NCBI RefSeq assembly: GCF_018691265.1
Contig: NW_024881278.1
Span: forward strand, 3,486,001 to 3,550,000
Reading direction: 5' to 3'
DNA: 64,000 bases
DNA from: Tyto alba
Lineage: Eukaryota > Chordata > Aves > Strigiformes > Tytonidae
Notes under the pieces: generated by a model
Databases searched by the model: none
Seen by the model: only the letters and a program-made list of their open reading frames with translations
Told to the model about the DNA's origin: nothing
Position numbers and translations under genes: made by a program
Part shown: positions 14,700 through 26,100 of the stretch, one piece after another
Position numbering within the stretch: position 1 is the stretch's first letter
Layout: every line of letters begins with the position of its first letter

Positions 14700-15360
14700 T
14701 GGTCTGTTTACGCCGATACCGTTCTCAATCTAACCACCTCTCCACACATCAACTTCTCCGTGATAAACGAACGGCACAAGAACAAGCCTGCAAAGGGGCC
14801 AGTGTTAAATCCGTCAAGGTTTAAGGCCGGACACAGCCAACGCCGCTGACGTTAGCGGGGCCCATCAGCGTGACGCCGCGGGGGCCGCCTCTCGGCGTGG
14901 GGACCCGGACGGAGCCTCCCCCCCAGCCACGCCGACCGCTCTCAGCTCCGCTGCGTCGCTGCTGGCACCCACCCGGGGAAGGCAGGCGGGAGCTCGCCCG
15001 GCTCGCTGCACGACACGCACGGCATCAGCCACAGCAGGAACTTCACTCTGACAGTGCCGTCCTCCACGTCCTCCTCCCTGCGACCAGCCGCTTCTGTCCC
15101 CTAAGGACTCAACGGCCTCACCCTCTGCTGCAGGGAACAACCCCGGCATCACGCCACAGTAACTCGTACAGAGCCTAGAGGAAAGGAAAGACGGGAGAAA
15201 AGAGGGCAGCTTCATTACTCTTCGCCTCCCCGAAGTCTGGTGCCTCCACCCCTGCACACAGCTGCAACCCACGTGCTGTACCAGAAACTCTACCAGTCGA
15301 CCCAGTGCCGCTCACCGCTTTGGCTGAGGCCGACCCTCAGAAACGGAGGGCATTCGTTCT
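14700..15360. promoter_or_regulatory. CpG island, possible promoter
   Basis: The sequence changes abruptly from AT-rich, CpG-poor DNA to a GC-rich block. By hand I count about 34 CpG dinucleotides in 14,821-15,120 and about 47 in 14,821-15,360. Most surrounding 60-base lines contain none or one. In vertebrates such islands usually mark promoters kept unmethylated in the germline. Direction is not settled. On the minus strand a donor-like GCG/GTGAGC occurs near 15,318. I found no comparably good donor on the plus strand. The two overlapping open frames (plus 14,870-15,178; minus 14,865-15,272) are expected in GC-rich DNA and are not called as genes. It could instead be an orphan island or enhancer. 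Confidence 0.6.
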
Positions 15361-15654
15361 CCATCATACTTGCCATCCTGGCACGCAATTAGCCCCTACT
15401 GCAAACCTGTAAAACGATCTGTTAGCACATGCCTTTCGTATCACACTAGCCCTCCTCCTTCCACATCTCTCTATTGATTTTTAAGCAGGCCAATACTGCT
15501 TTAACAAGGCACAGTTTCTGCATTAAAGAGGGGATAAGCAATGCAAGAGAAGTGCTAAATTCAGGACAGAGATTCTGTATTCCAAGTGCTCTTTGATAAA
15601 TACGGTGAGAAATCACAGCATAATGTAAATAGATCCCTGTATCTGCATCATCAC

Positions 15655-15720
15655 CTCCTCCTCCTCATCATCAGATGACACTAGATCATCACAGCCTGTT
15701 GCTTCATAAGACCACCTAAC
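15655..15720 (-). CDS. Possible 66-nt internal coding exon, unknown gene
   Basis: On the minus strand a pyrimidine-rich tract ending in TTTCCCGTTAG meets an open stretch of exactly 22 codons. It ends GAG/GTGATG, a usable donor. The translation starts VRWSYEATGCDDLV and ends in an acidic run, SSDDEEEE, like the disordered acidic linkers of nuclear proteins. The exon would be phase 0 at both ends. If the donor is not used, the same frame continues 12 more codons to a TGA at about 15,617. The protein is not recognised. The upstream stop in this frame lies inside the putative intron. It sits about 300 bp from the CpG island. A GAG/GAT-type simple repeat could produce the acidic run by chance, so confidence is low. 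Confidence 0.25.
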
Positions 15721-15780
15721 CTAACGGGAAACAGAATTATCCAGTGCTGTCTCTCCAGTTATTTCCCGTTTTGCAGATGT

Positions 15781-15816
15781 AAAATAAAACAAAACAAAAC
15801 AAAACAAACAAAAAAT
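15781..15816. repeat. (AAAAC)n low-complexity tract
   Basis: Repeated AAAAC units running into AAAC. This is one of several such tracts in the window with A on the plus strand. Confidence 0.85.
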
Positions 15817-18800
15817 CCCAGCCAAAACATGGCAAAGATGAGTTACTTGCCTTCTAATTTTGTCAAAATCTTCTTTTAGGAAATGAAATAAGAATTCTCT
15901 TTTGCTGTACTGCAAACGGAAATGACATGCTATGAGAGAGCTAAATGAATGCTATACTGCAGCTGAACAAGACAATAAAAGCATTGTGACAAATTATTTC
16001 AGTGCCCTACCATATATACTATTTTCCAGTTATGATTAAAAGCAGAGACAAGTCAAAAGGAATGATAATATTAATTCTGCTTGAGATACATTTCCTACCA
16101 CACAGCAAACTACTGGGAAAGAAGGCCTGGTGACAGATTTTCTAGTCCCATACAAAACAGCCCCACCCAGCAGACCACCAAGATCAATAAATACAACTTC
16201 ATTATACATTCCCTGAATATACTTACATTTTGTTAGCAATACTTTTATGGTTTAAAATCTAATAAATAAATAAACAATCTTAGAGTCATTGGGCACTGGC
16301 CCCGATCTATAGAACTCTATGCTGGTCTAGAGCAGGAGCTGGGCCTTGTGCTGTTATTACAGCAAGCACATGCGTAACTAAGAGATCACTGTCTCTTACA
16401 TGAACATTCACTACTCATTAGTGTGTACTATGGGGTAGTGGTACTGCACCCACTACTTGTGTTACAATTATAGTAAGGGAAAAAGCAGGTAACTGCCATG
16501 TACTGTCAGTAGCCTCTTGGTACAATACAAGCCAGCCACAACTTCCTTCCAAAACAGGTCATGCAGCCCTCCTGAGGCTAATTCAGGTCCACTCACTCCT
16601 ATGTTTGCCATAGGAATGAAGTAAGCAAAATGGCCTTAAAAGTCATCAGCAGTCCAGTATCTCCACCCAGTAGTAGCAATACTCGAATATGCCACATGTA
16701 GAGAAGGAAAACGCACAGGAAAAGGCAGTCAAGTCAATTAATTTTCAACTGCATTTTTGTCTTTGGAAAGCAGAAAATAATTTTAAAACATGTTTATAGG
16801 AGAAATGGGAAAGTATCTGCAGACACACTCTAATCAATTTTTTCCCTTCTGTGGATACATCCTAGAGCAATGCACACACTCCCAAACCTCCAGATCCCTA
16901 ACACAATAAGGCCTGAGTTGATACACACACAGAAGAATATCCAGTAAAAGAAAATAAGCATTTCTTTTTACTAATCTTAAAATATCATATCTACAAATGA
17001 TGCATTTTAGGCATGGGATGTAGTGAAAAAGTTCTAAAAAAGCATTCAGCTTTATAAGAATCTATTAATTCTGCAAAGCTCAGCTGATAAACTTCAGTTA
17101 ATTATAATGCTTTCTGTGCATGACGTTCATCTGAGGTTCTGGAATTGCTTGGAAAACCTTAACTAGGTCTCAGAACACTGCTGTGAAGAAGGCATATTCT
17201 CTTTGCACAGAAGACAAGGTGCAGACAGCTTACGTGATTTGCCAAAGATCACCGAAAGGCTCTGGCCCTAAATGGCACTCGGCAGACAGCAGCAGAGCTG
17301 TTCTCTCCCACACGCTTATCGCTAGTCGTATCTCATAACCACCACATCACATACTTCTGTCCCCCACATAAGTATCTTACTCCTCTGATTTTCAGCCACA
17401 GATTGAGCTGCAGTCCATGGAGACTGAAGAGTTTTTCCATGGAAGGTACGCTTCCAGTTTGGGGCAGTTGTGTGAATTTCTCTTCTTTAATTTGAACTGG
17501 TCTACGCAGACAGAAATGTTCTTTAAAGCTAAAGCAAACTCTGGCTGGTATAATTAAATGTTGTGCCTGGGAGGCTGGAATACCTTATAGCATCACAGGT
17601 TTAAAATCCCATTTTCAGCCCTGCCTGATTACTTAAAACCACTACTACAAAACTGCAATGGATAAAATCTCATCTGAAGCTGATTAAATCTTTACTGATG
17701 TAATGGAAGAGTAGCAAACAAACAATTTACATTCTTCTATAGTTATTTACCTCTGCTGCAGCTTTTGGTTCTGCAACAGAGCATACTGTCTGCCAACTTC
17801 CTCTAACTTAAGCCCAAAACTTCTATTTCTTGCTGCCAATCATCAGCTTCAACAAATCATACTCATAAACATTGAAACATGCTTTCATTTGTCAAAAAAA
17901 TCAAGACAGTAATTCAATTTGAAAGGATTTATGATAGCTGTAATACAAAAGTGAGCTGAGGCAACAAGATGACGAAGTGGTAAAAGAAAAGCTCTATCCC
18001 ATAAAAAAACAGAAATGCTAAGGTCAAAGATGACTGATTCTTTTAATTGCTACCTAAAATACATTCAGCTTCCTGCACAGACTTGTATCAATGTGTCTAA
18101 CAGGGTATTTGACGAATACACACTGTGTACCCATAACTAGAACCAGATCCACAGACAGCTCAAAAATCCCCACTATTCGGGTGTGATCAGCACGCATAGC
18201 ACACGACCTTCTTGCTCATCAACAGATTTTCAGAAGAGCAGGTTCTGGTGTCAGTAAACCTGAGATGAAAGTGCACTGCTCTCCTGAAAAGCTGACATTT
18301 ACCATGGAACCTGACTGACAGCTCAGCTTTGGGAGGGTGAGGTAGAGGTGAAAAATCAATTTCACACTGTCTCTATATATTCAACCAGCTTTACATATTA
18401 CCTCAACCAAAGCAAATCATGAGTAATCCAAGCTTATCAGTGGGGTAAAGCTAGTGAAGCTGGTGTATCCAAGATGTTACTCCTTATTTAGGCTGAGATA
18501 AGTCTCGTTTTTGAACAGGGAACAGACCACTAATAAATGATTCTCCTTCCTTTCACATTTGGTCACAGTTTAGGCTACTTATTTAATCACTCCCTGACAA
18601 TAAAAGATATACTTTAATTCATATTAGAAATCATTCTGCTGCTTCACACTATTCATTAATTTGAAACTCTTACATTTGGAACCATCATTTACCATTCAAA
18701 CAGTACTTGGTGACATACAGAGACTAAAGAGTTGTCAAACAGAATGACACGCAGTTTTTAAATGTGAACAAAGCAATAAAGGCTTTTGGAAAAAAACAGC

Positions 18801-18852
18801 CTTGCAAATAGTATTTGGAAGTTGCAACTGTGGGCATAGCCAGCACTACCAG

Positions 18853-18866
18853 AAAAAAAAAAAAAA
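18853..18866. repeat. Poly(A) run in purine-rich tract
   Basis: Fourteen A, followed by A/G-rich sequence to about 18,895. Confidence 0.85.
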
Positions 18867-19393
18867 GGAGAGAAAAGAGGAAAAAAATAAAACCCCACAA
18901 ACCAAAACCAATCAAAAACCACAAAAACCTTGAATGAAAAAACACTTGAATGTAGGCCTGCAAGAAGTGCAACATGCAGTGCTTCTACTAATAAAAGGTT
19001 GGAAGTAGCCCCCTGGGTACATAATAAAACTGAGTTAAAACGTTTCTCACACAGGTCCCATTGATGAGGCCCTGACAGAGAAAGTGAAGATTGGTGCTAA
19101 ACTGAAACAAATAAAAATGAGGTCATGTCAGTACTTGCACATATCCATAGCAAGAAAATTGATGCTGTGACACCAACAGCCCCCACCTCACCATCCCCTC
19201 GATATTGAGGAAAAGGGCCACTGCCAGCCCCTGCAAAATTATATGAGTTCCAAGACACTATACTTCCCTTCAAAACAGTTAGAGATGTTTCGATTTACTG
19301 CTATGCTTAGAGATAAGTCCACTTTGAAAAAACCCACAATGATACGAACATACGAGTGCGTAATTTGGCCCCCAAGGGCACTGCATGTTGGGG

Positions 19394-19414
19394 AAAAAAA
19401 AAAAAAAAAAAAAA
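19394..19414. repeat. Poly(A) run
   Basis: Twenty-one A after GGGG. No element body is visible upstream. Confidence 0.85.
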
Positions 19415-20574
19415 TCCAATCTTTTAGCCCTCAGGCATGGGAACAGCTCTCATGAGAATATATGGACACATAATCCAAAGCAAATCAGTCAATAATTGGA
19501 AAACACACAGAACACACTAATTCCCTGAATCCACTTGCACAACCAGCCAGAGCCACTTGTTTACAGCGATTCAGATTGCAAGGAAGCTGAAGATAGGCTG
19601 CGTTAATTTTATATCGTATTTTTTAATTAAATCTTTCTGGCTACTCAGAACCCAATTTTCTCTTCGCATTATGAATCTTTATTGGATGTCTGTAAATAGA
19701 ACATGGATTCATTTCCATATAAAGGGATCTAAATATACTACCCTACACTAATGGAAAAAACCAGAAAACATCGCGTTAACTAACAACCCATCTAATCTTT
19801 CAGAAACTTTACACACACATCCATAGAAATCAATAATACAGCTCATGCTGCTACCCGTCAGTCCCCCTGAATAACATACAGGCACTAGCAATGGGTATCA
19901 CTTACATTTCAGTCCAGCTCTCCATGGTTAAAGAAACACTTCATTAAACCGAGTGAAAAGGAGTATCAGGCTGGAAAACAATGGCTTTTGAATTCCTGGT
20001 TTTACTTCAACTAGACTGGTGTTTTGCCACAGACTTTAGCAGAAGCTGAAATCACAAGTAATTCTGGAGAGTGCCAGAGAAAGAAGCAGAATTTCCCACT
20101 GTGCCTACATGAAGCAGAAATGCACGTTTTTGCAGAACAGGGTGTCAGTAGCAGCTGTAACAGCAACACCTTGAGAGGAACCTTTCCTCCTGCTTTCAAA
20201 CCACGTAAGAGTCCAGCAGAAACCTGAAAGGACTGACTAGTAAAACAGGAGCTAAGTGAAGAGTTTGGGGCTTTGGGTTTTTTGTTTTTACAGGAGATGG
20301 CAAGCTTTATGGTAGGTTCATCGTTTCTCTTCAGTCCAATAACAGGGGTTTTCCTCAGGTCTTCACAAATAATTCAAGTTGTACATTCAGATGTGCAGAA
20401 GTATCTCAGTAGACAAAGGGTTATATGTGCACCCCTGGGTCACGTTCAGTAGACAATCCAGGGGGTTGTCTGTACTCAGGTTAATCCTTCTGTTGCATGC
20501 AAGTTATCACAATTTCTATTACACTGGTCACAATGCAAAGAACATCATGCATTTAAGCTGCAGTGTAATGAGAC

Positions 20575-20593
20575 AAAAAAAGAAAAAAAAAAA
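20575..20593. repeat. A-rich tract
   Basis: Nearly pure A interrupted by one G. Confidence 0.8.
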
Positions 20594-22078
20594 CCAAAAC
20601 TGTGAAATTTTAGCAACTATGCATGTTTTGAACATACAATAAAATAAGGCATTGTTCATTCTGCATATTTTCTAACACATATGCATCTTTGTCAGGGAAA
20701 ATATGTTCTTCGGATAGATAAAAATATTTATTAATCCACTCAACTGCTCATTTTGTTTAATAAAAAACCCCTATTTTAGCAATAAAGTGCAAAAAAATTA
20801 AGAAACCATTGGTTTAGAAGGTAAAACAGCAACAGATAATTCTATTTACCTTTCATAATATATACAATTAACGTTTAAGCTAAAAAGCAGAAAGTTTTGC
20901 ATATACTGTTTTCAAAAAGTATTCTACCCAACAAAAAAGGGAAGGCTGGTTTCATTTCCAGGCATTGCCTGTTAACTGCTTAAGAACTAAATATCCATTG
21001 TGGAATTCTAGCAACTACATGACTGAATTGTTAAAATGACTGTAACACCATGCAATAATTTGATTGACTGTACTGAGACCTGTTAGATACTGAACGGTTC
21101 GGAAAACACAGGGCTCATTTAACCAGGAACTGATAGCTTCTTAAAACCTCACCAATTATTTATGAAGGAATAGTTAAGTTTTAAGAGAAATCTAATGTCT
21201 TAACTTTTAAAGCCTGAGTCATACAAGAATTAGCTTATGTTTATGATACTAAGCCATTTTAGCAGGAATGCTAGAAGGATAAAGCTTGGCTTTAATTATC
21301 GTATAGTATCACAAAAGAAAAAAAAATACATTTAAAAAGTAATAAAGTTATTTGACAGGCAGTCAAGCAAAAGCCATACAGTCTCAGGTAAGTCTTCTTG
21401 TATGGGGCATCACTGCAAGCAGTTAACTTTTGCGGAGCACGAATTATATCTGTAACACTGCATGGACTCCTAGGGTGTCTTTGGCTATTTATTAACAGCT
21501 TTAGAGGGTGAACTAATGCCTATCCCCTGTGTCAGGCTGCTATGACAGTCCTTGCATCAGTGATATGAAAGCCATTTCATTAATTTTACCCCTTCATGAA
21601 AACCAAACCCATACAAAAAAAGAGAGAAAAAGGACTAAAATCAGTTTGAAATCTGATAGTTCTGCTGCTCATTTAAGACAGGTTTAGGAATTATCAAACA
21701 ATGCTTTGGCAAGGTCTGGTGTGTAAACTTCCCTGAAGTGATAAGTTGATAACATGCAACAGAAGCTGTTCCCGACTCATCCACAGACAAAATTTTATAG
21801 GTAATCACAAAGCACATCTTGTCTCCGGCTAGATCCCACATATAAGTGAAAGTCTAGAGCTGCTGCTGCTTTTGCTACAACCCCACGCAAAAATGGAAGT
21901 TGGCAGCTACAACCCTGTGAAGCCAGTTGGTTTACCTCTGCCTCGGGCACTGTGCCAGCCTGAGGTGGGAACCATGCTCTCGGGTCAGGGCTGTGGCAAC
22001 GTGCAACTGTGGAGTATGAAAAATTGAGATTAAGGGTGTAAGCTCCTAGGCTACACATGGGAAGTAGTATGAAGGTGA

Positions 22079-22083
22079 AGGAG
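22079..22083. repeat. Target-site duplication, left copy (AGGAG)
   Basis: Five bases immediately before the LTR that are repeated exactly right after it at 23,151-23,155. A 5-bp duplication is typical of ERVL-type (class III) insertions and differs from the 4 bp of most gammaretrovirus-like and 6 bp of beta/alpharetrovirus-like elements. A 6-bp reading would force the LTR to end in AC instead of CA, so 5 bp is preferred. Confidence 0.85.
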
Positions 22084-22240
22084 TGTCCTGGGTTGAGTGA
22101 GTGGTGTCGTTTTTTTGGTAGCAGGGGAGGGGGCTATAGGGGTGGCCCCCTGTGAGAAGCTTCTCGAAGCTCCCCCAGCTCCAAGTCAGCTCCACCTCTG
22201 CACCAAAACTGAGCCCATCAGCTGCGCCTCTGCGAGAGCG

Positions 22241-22248
22241 TATTTAAG
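22241..22248 (+). promoter_or_regulatory. TATA-like box of the LTR promoter
   Basis: TATTTAAG about 157 bp into the LTR, directly after a GC-rich segment. Its place suggests U3 ends and R begins about 25-30 bp downstream, near 22,270. Whether it still drives transcription is unknown. Confidence 0.5.
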
Positions 22249-22593
22249 AAGGGACGTGGTGAGGAGCAGTGGGACTGGTGAGGAGGAGTTGCTGCAGCTG
22301 CGTGAACACCAAAGTCAGTGGAGGAACGGAGGAAGAAAGGAGGGGGGAGGTGTGCCGGAGCAAAGACCCCCCTGTACCCTGTGCGGAGACAGCAGGGTGG
22401 CCCCCCCTGCCACCCATGAAGATCTATGGTGGAGCAGACATTGATTTATGGCCTGTGTTTCGCATGGTTGATCAAGGTGCTGTGCCCGAAGAAGGCCGGG
22501 GTCTCATGGGAAAAGGCAGCCCTGCTGCTGTAGTTCAGAGCTGGGAGGATTGCAGCATGCGGGGGAGTCCCACGCCGGAGCAGCTCGGGAAGG

Positions 22594-22727
22594 GCTGCAG
22601 CCGTGGGAGGGAATCCAGTTGGAGAAAGTTAGTGACCCATGATGGAGCAGTGTGGGGAACGCTGCGGCCCGTGGGAGGGACTCATGTTGGAGAAAGTTTG
22701 TGGAGGACTGTCTGCTGTGAGAGGGGG
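22594..22727 (+). repeat. Imperfect tandem duplication inside the LTR
   Basis: A segment starting GCTGCAGCCGTGGGAGGGA at 22,594 recurs at 22,661 as GCTGCGGCCCGTGGGAGGGA. The downstream motif TTGGAGAAAGTT is shared as well. Unit length is about 67 bp. Related GGAGCA(G) motifs occur at 22,357, 22,431, 22,577 and 22,644, with a changed form near 22,736. The LTR centre appears to have grown by repeat expansion. Confidence 0.75.
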
Positions 22728-22958
22728 ACCACGATGGATCAGAGGGAACAAGTTCCGTACACTCCCCTCACCGAAGATGAAGGAAGTGGCAGCGCTGAGT
22801 GCACCCCCCATTCCCTGCCCCTGCGCCACTGGGGGAGGAGGTAGAGATATTGGGAGCAGAGCTGAGCCCGGGAAGAAGGGAGGGGTGGGGGGAAGGTGTT
22901 CTCAAGATGTGGCAATGCTTCTCACTGTCCTACTCTGTTATGTGTTGTTAATGTCTGT

Positions 22959-22964
22959 AATAAA
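22959..22964 (+). terminator. LTR polyadenylation signal AATAAA
   Basis: AATAAA followed within 15 bases by TGTATGTTC and a T run, the usual arrangement of signal plus GU/U-rich element. It lies 187 bp before the LTR end, so U5 would be roughly 170 bp. Confidence 0.65.
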
Positions 22965-23150
22965 TGTATGTTCTTTTTTTCTTCCCCTAACGAGTCTGCC
23001 TTTTGCTCATGATCATAAAGGGTTATTTTTTCCCCATCCCAGTCCTATCTCGAACCCCAAGCCTGGCTCTCTGTCCCTTCTCATTGCCGGAAGAGAAGGG
23101 AGAGAGCCGCTGTGTGGTGGTTGGCTGCCAACCAGGCTCAAACCACAACA

Positions 23151-23155
23151 AGGAG
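23151..23155. repeat. Target-site duplication, right copy (AGGAG)
   Basis: Exact copy of 22,079-22,083, directly after the terminal CA of the LTR. Confidence 0.85.
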
Positions 23156-26100
23156 GTAGAGAGCACAAAGAAAAAGTTATATCGCAAGTTGGAGCAGAGG
23201 GATCTCATAGTATGGGGAAAGGGAAGATAAAGAACATAAAGTTATGAAAGCACAGTGGGAGAATGAAAGTTAGAGAAAGCAGGGGAGATGTGCCTAATTT
23301 CAGAAGTTGGACAATGTACATGCAGCCTGCGAAGCTGCTGCTGACAGGAACAGTACCTCCCGAGCAAGTTATGGCAGGGAACTCCTACCGTAAGGTTATA
23401 CATAAGCTTCATAACAAATAGAGCTTTTGCTAACTTCTCCCTGAGCTTCACTGTTTCTAGCAGAGATACTTCTTCAGTACAGCCAAGACTCCCTAAACAT
23501 ACATCACTATATGGTACATAAAGAGGGATAATCCAGCTTTGGGACAGGGGGAAGGTTACGACACCCAGCTTCTAAAATGAGCAAGGATTGGCAACAGTTA
23601 GGGCCATTAGGATCCCCAAGCAGCCAGCTGCAGAGGTTCTTTTTCCCTACCTACACTAACTTCTGTCCTGTAACAGGAAATGCCTCCTCCTACCTTCTCT
23701 GGAAAGCAAGCTGAGACCTAAAAACAGAGGAAGATAATTCACTGGAGCATGGGAGTATGCAACTGAGCAAACGGAGTGATTTCAGACCAAAGAGCCCAGA
23801 TCGAAAAACTACTGTTCCCAGCTTTTCACCCTCTCTCAGCATAAAGAAAGACTTACCTGATGAGAGAAGCAATATTACAATAAGGAGAAAGGAGAGGGCA
23901 GGGACCAACACTACTAAAACAAGGGTGAACGCGGGCCACTTCCAGCAACATGGGAAATGCTCTGCCAAACCCTCCCTGCCTTAATTTCGCATGGGATAGC
24001 AAGCAATCCCAGTTACAGCCCTGTTCCTACCAGCAAAGTGTCACACCTTTCAGGAAAGTCCTTGTTCTCTCTTTATCTGTCCGTGTCCTTCCAGCATCAC
24101 TTTATTATCATACACTCTCTGGTGTACTTTCTTGGCCACTCACTTTTTTCACTTCTTCACTCAAAACAGCAATACTGACAACACTGCCTTGAAATGTAAT
24201 AAATTGATGAAAGCCAGCAGGCAGTACTAAGCCTGAACTAAATTCACTTCATCTTCAAAGAGTATTTTCCTCATGTAATCTTGTCTTTCTTTGACCCAGA
24301 TTATTAATAGGGCTAGCTTAAAGTTTTCCACTCAAACCTGAAATTTTTAAGGAAAACATGCATTTGCTTACATTAAATTTTGCCTGATGACCATTCTCAT
24401 AAATGATTCAGTTTTTGGGCTGTCATCATCATACTGATACTATCACTCGGTCTTTTTTTTCTGAGGATAAAACAATTTACGATCAGCTGTAGTTCCACAC
24501 ATTTCTGGGTGAGGACTCTGCATCTTGTGTTTGTGTGCTTCGTGTCTCCAACACAGCATACAGCCATATGAAAGCTTTTGTCAAGTCTGTCACCACAGCT
24601 GTTTTCCAGCCCACCTCACTGAGACACTCTGCAAAAACTGATGTGCATAAAAGTAAGATAAAATGTAATAAGTTACACTAAAACTGAAAATACCAGCTTC
24701 ACTGGTCCTCGGGTTATTTCCGAACAAAGTCAAATACTTAAGGAAATTTGTCAGATTTATTTTATTTATTTCCAAATGCAATCAAAACACAGATGACCTT
24801 ACTTGCTTATCACACCCAGTGGAATTCTCAAGAGTGATCTTATTTAGGTTTCATAGACACACTAAACTAAAAGCTGTCAGCAAACTCAGTTACATTAGAA
24901 GAGTTTTACACTGGAAGTATACTTCATCCTATCACAGACTACTTCTGAAACAAAGTTTTTATATAAAAGCTTCTAAAACAAGCATCAAATCAAACAAGTA
25001 TTTATTCAATGAGTTTACAACACAGTACTTTGTTACTCAAAAATCTGTCTTCCTTCCCCTAAGATCCTTTGACAGAAAGCAGATGATTTCATTCACTGTG
25101 ACTTGCAAAGAAACTCAGTGAGGGCAGCATTCCAGATTGCCTTCCGGACACGACATGACATCCCCATCACCCCCAGAGGAAACACGCCAGTGCTGAAATT
25201 CCTACTGGAACATGTGCTCCCTCTTCACTTGGAAAAATCTCACAAGGCAAAGAGCCTCAGCTGCTGTGTGATACCTCATGCCAAAAGAGAGATAAAGCCT
25301 TTGACATCATTCAACCTCAAGCAGGAGAGACTCTTTATATAACCATGAGTGGCAATTTTAAGTAGCAGAATTTCTTAAAACAACACTCACATGAACAGCT
25401 CTTGAACCGGTCCAAACTCCTTCTCTTCCCTTCTTCCCCTGTTAATACTGTCTTCATGTGAGTATCAGCAATATTCAGCCCACCCCATACATACTGGCTA
25501 CTCTAAGAAAAAAAAAAAGGCACTATAATCTTGTTCTTAGTATCTACAGGCAAAGTAATAGCATAAAATACTGTGTTCTGAAATAAAACTGTGTGCTTAC
25601 ATCTTGAGTTAGCCTGGACAGCACTCAAGGGACAGAATTTATTACCTACTCCCTTTTGGAGACTTGCAATACAAGCAGATTGGTGGAATGCCCTGTTTTT
25701 CCCAAGGATCATCTCATACAGTAAAGATCAAATGAGACGAAAAAGTTGCCTTGCGGAATAAGTGCCAGCAAATGTCAAAGAGCTAGAAACACAAAGTAGA
25801 TTAGAACATGACCCTATAAAAAGAAAGTCTGGGTTCTAATCTCTAATCTGAAAATGCCTGGGTACCTATCGTTGAACAATACACTTAGCCTTTATGTTCT
25901 ATCATCTCTAAAACGGGATAATGCCATCTCATGGGACTGTTTTGAGGTTTAATTAAGTATTGCTCGCAAAGGACTTCCTCCACTGTAAGGCACTATTTTA
26001 AGCATTGATATCATCCATAATGTAGATATTTGTAAATTATGGCCCTTAGCAATCCATCCTAGCAAATAAAGCCAGACTATGTTATGTATGTAAAACCTGT

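Larger units (their letters stand above)
15821..22078. other. AT-rich unique sequence, no gene recognised
   Basis: No gene or transposon is recognised. The stretch contains A runs near 18.85, 19.39 and 20.58 kb. Open frames are all under 90 codons and match no family I know. One minus-strand segment at 19,906-19,970 has splice-like ends and an ATG in good context and is discussed as a finding. Confidence 0.65.
22084..23150 (+). mobile_element. Solo LTR of an avian ERVL-like endogenous retrovirus
   Basis: A 1,067-bp unit begins TGTCCTGGGTT and ends AAACCACAACA, giving the canonical TG...CA ends, and it is flanked by a perfect 5-bp duplication. The overall sequence resembles a common avian LTR group, with repeated GGAGCAG motifs and a GC-rich centre. 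Internally it has a TATA-like box, an AATAAA signal and a T-rich stretch, in the order U3-R-U5 for the plus strand. No gag, pol or env sequence is adjacent. The internal part was therefore lost by recombination between two LTRs, leaving one. The open frames across it (plus 22,269-22,844 and 22,639-23,247) are non-coding shadows. The family assignment rests on duplication length and general likeness. The LTR call itself is strong. Confidence 0.9.

Noticed and set aside
14865..15272. 135-codon minus-strand frame across the CpG island
   Set aside because: GC-rich DNA has few stops. The product is rich in Gly, Ala, Arg and Ser with no domain, and an overlapping plus-strand frame is equally open.
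22269..23247. Long plus-strand frames of 191 and 202 codons
   Set aside because: They lie within the solo LTR (the second running just past it), in GC-rich non-coding U3/R/U5 sequence. They show no retroviral protein likeness.
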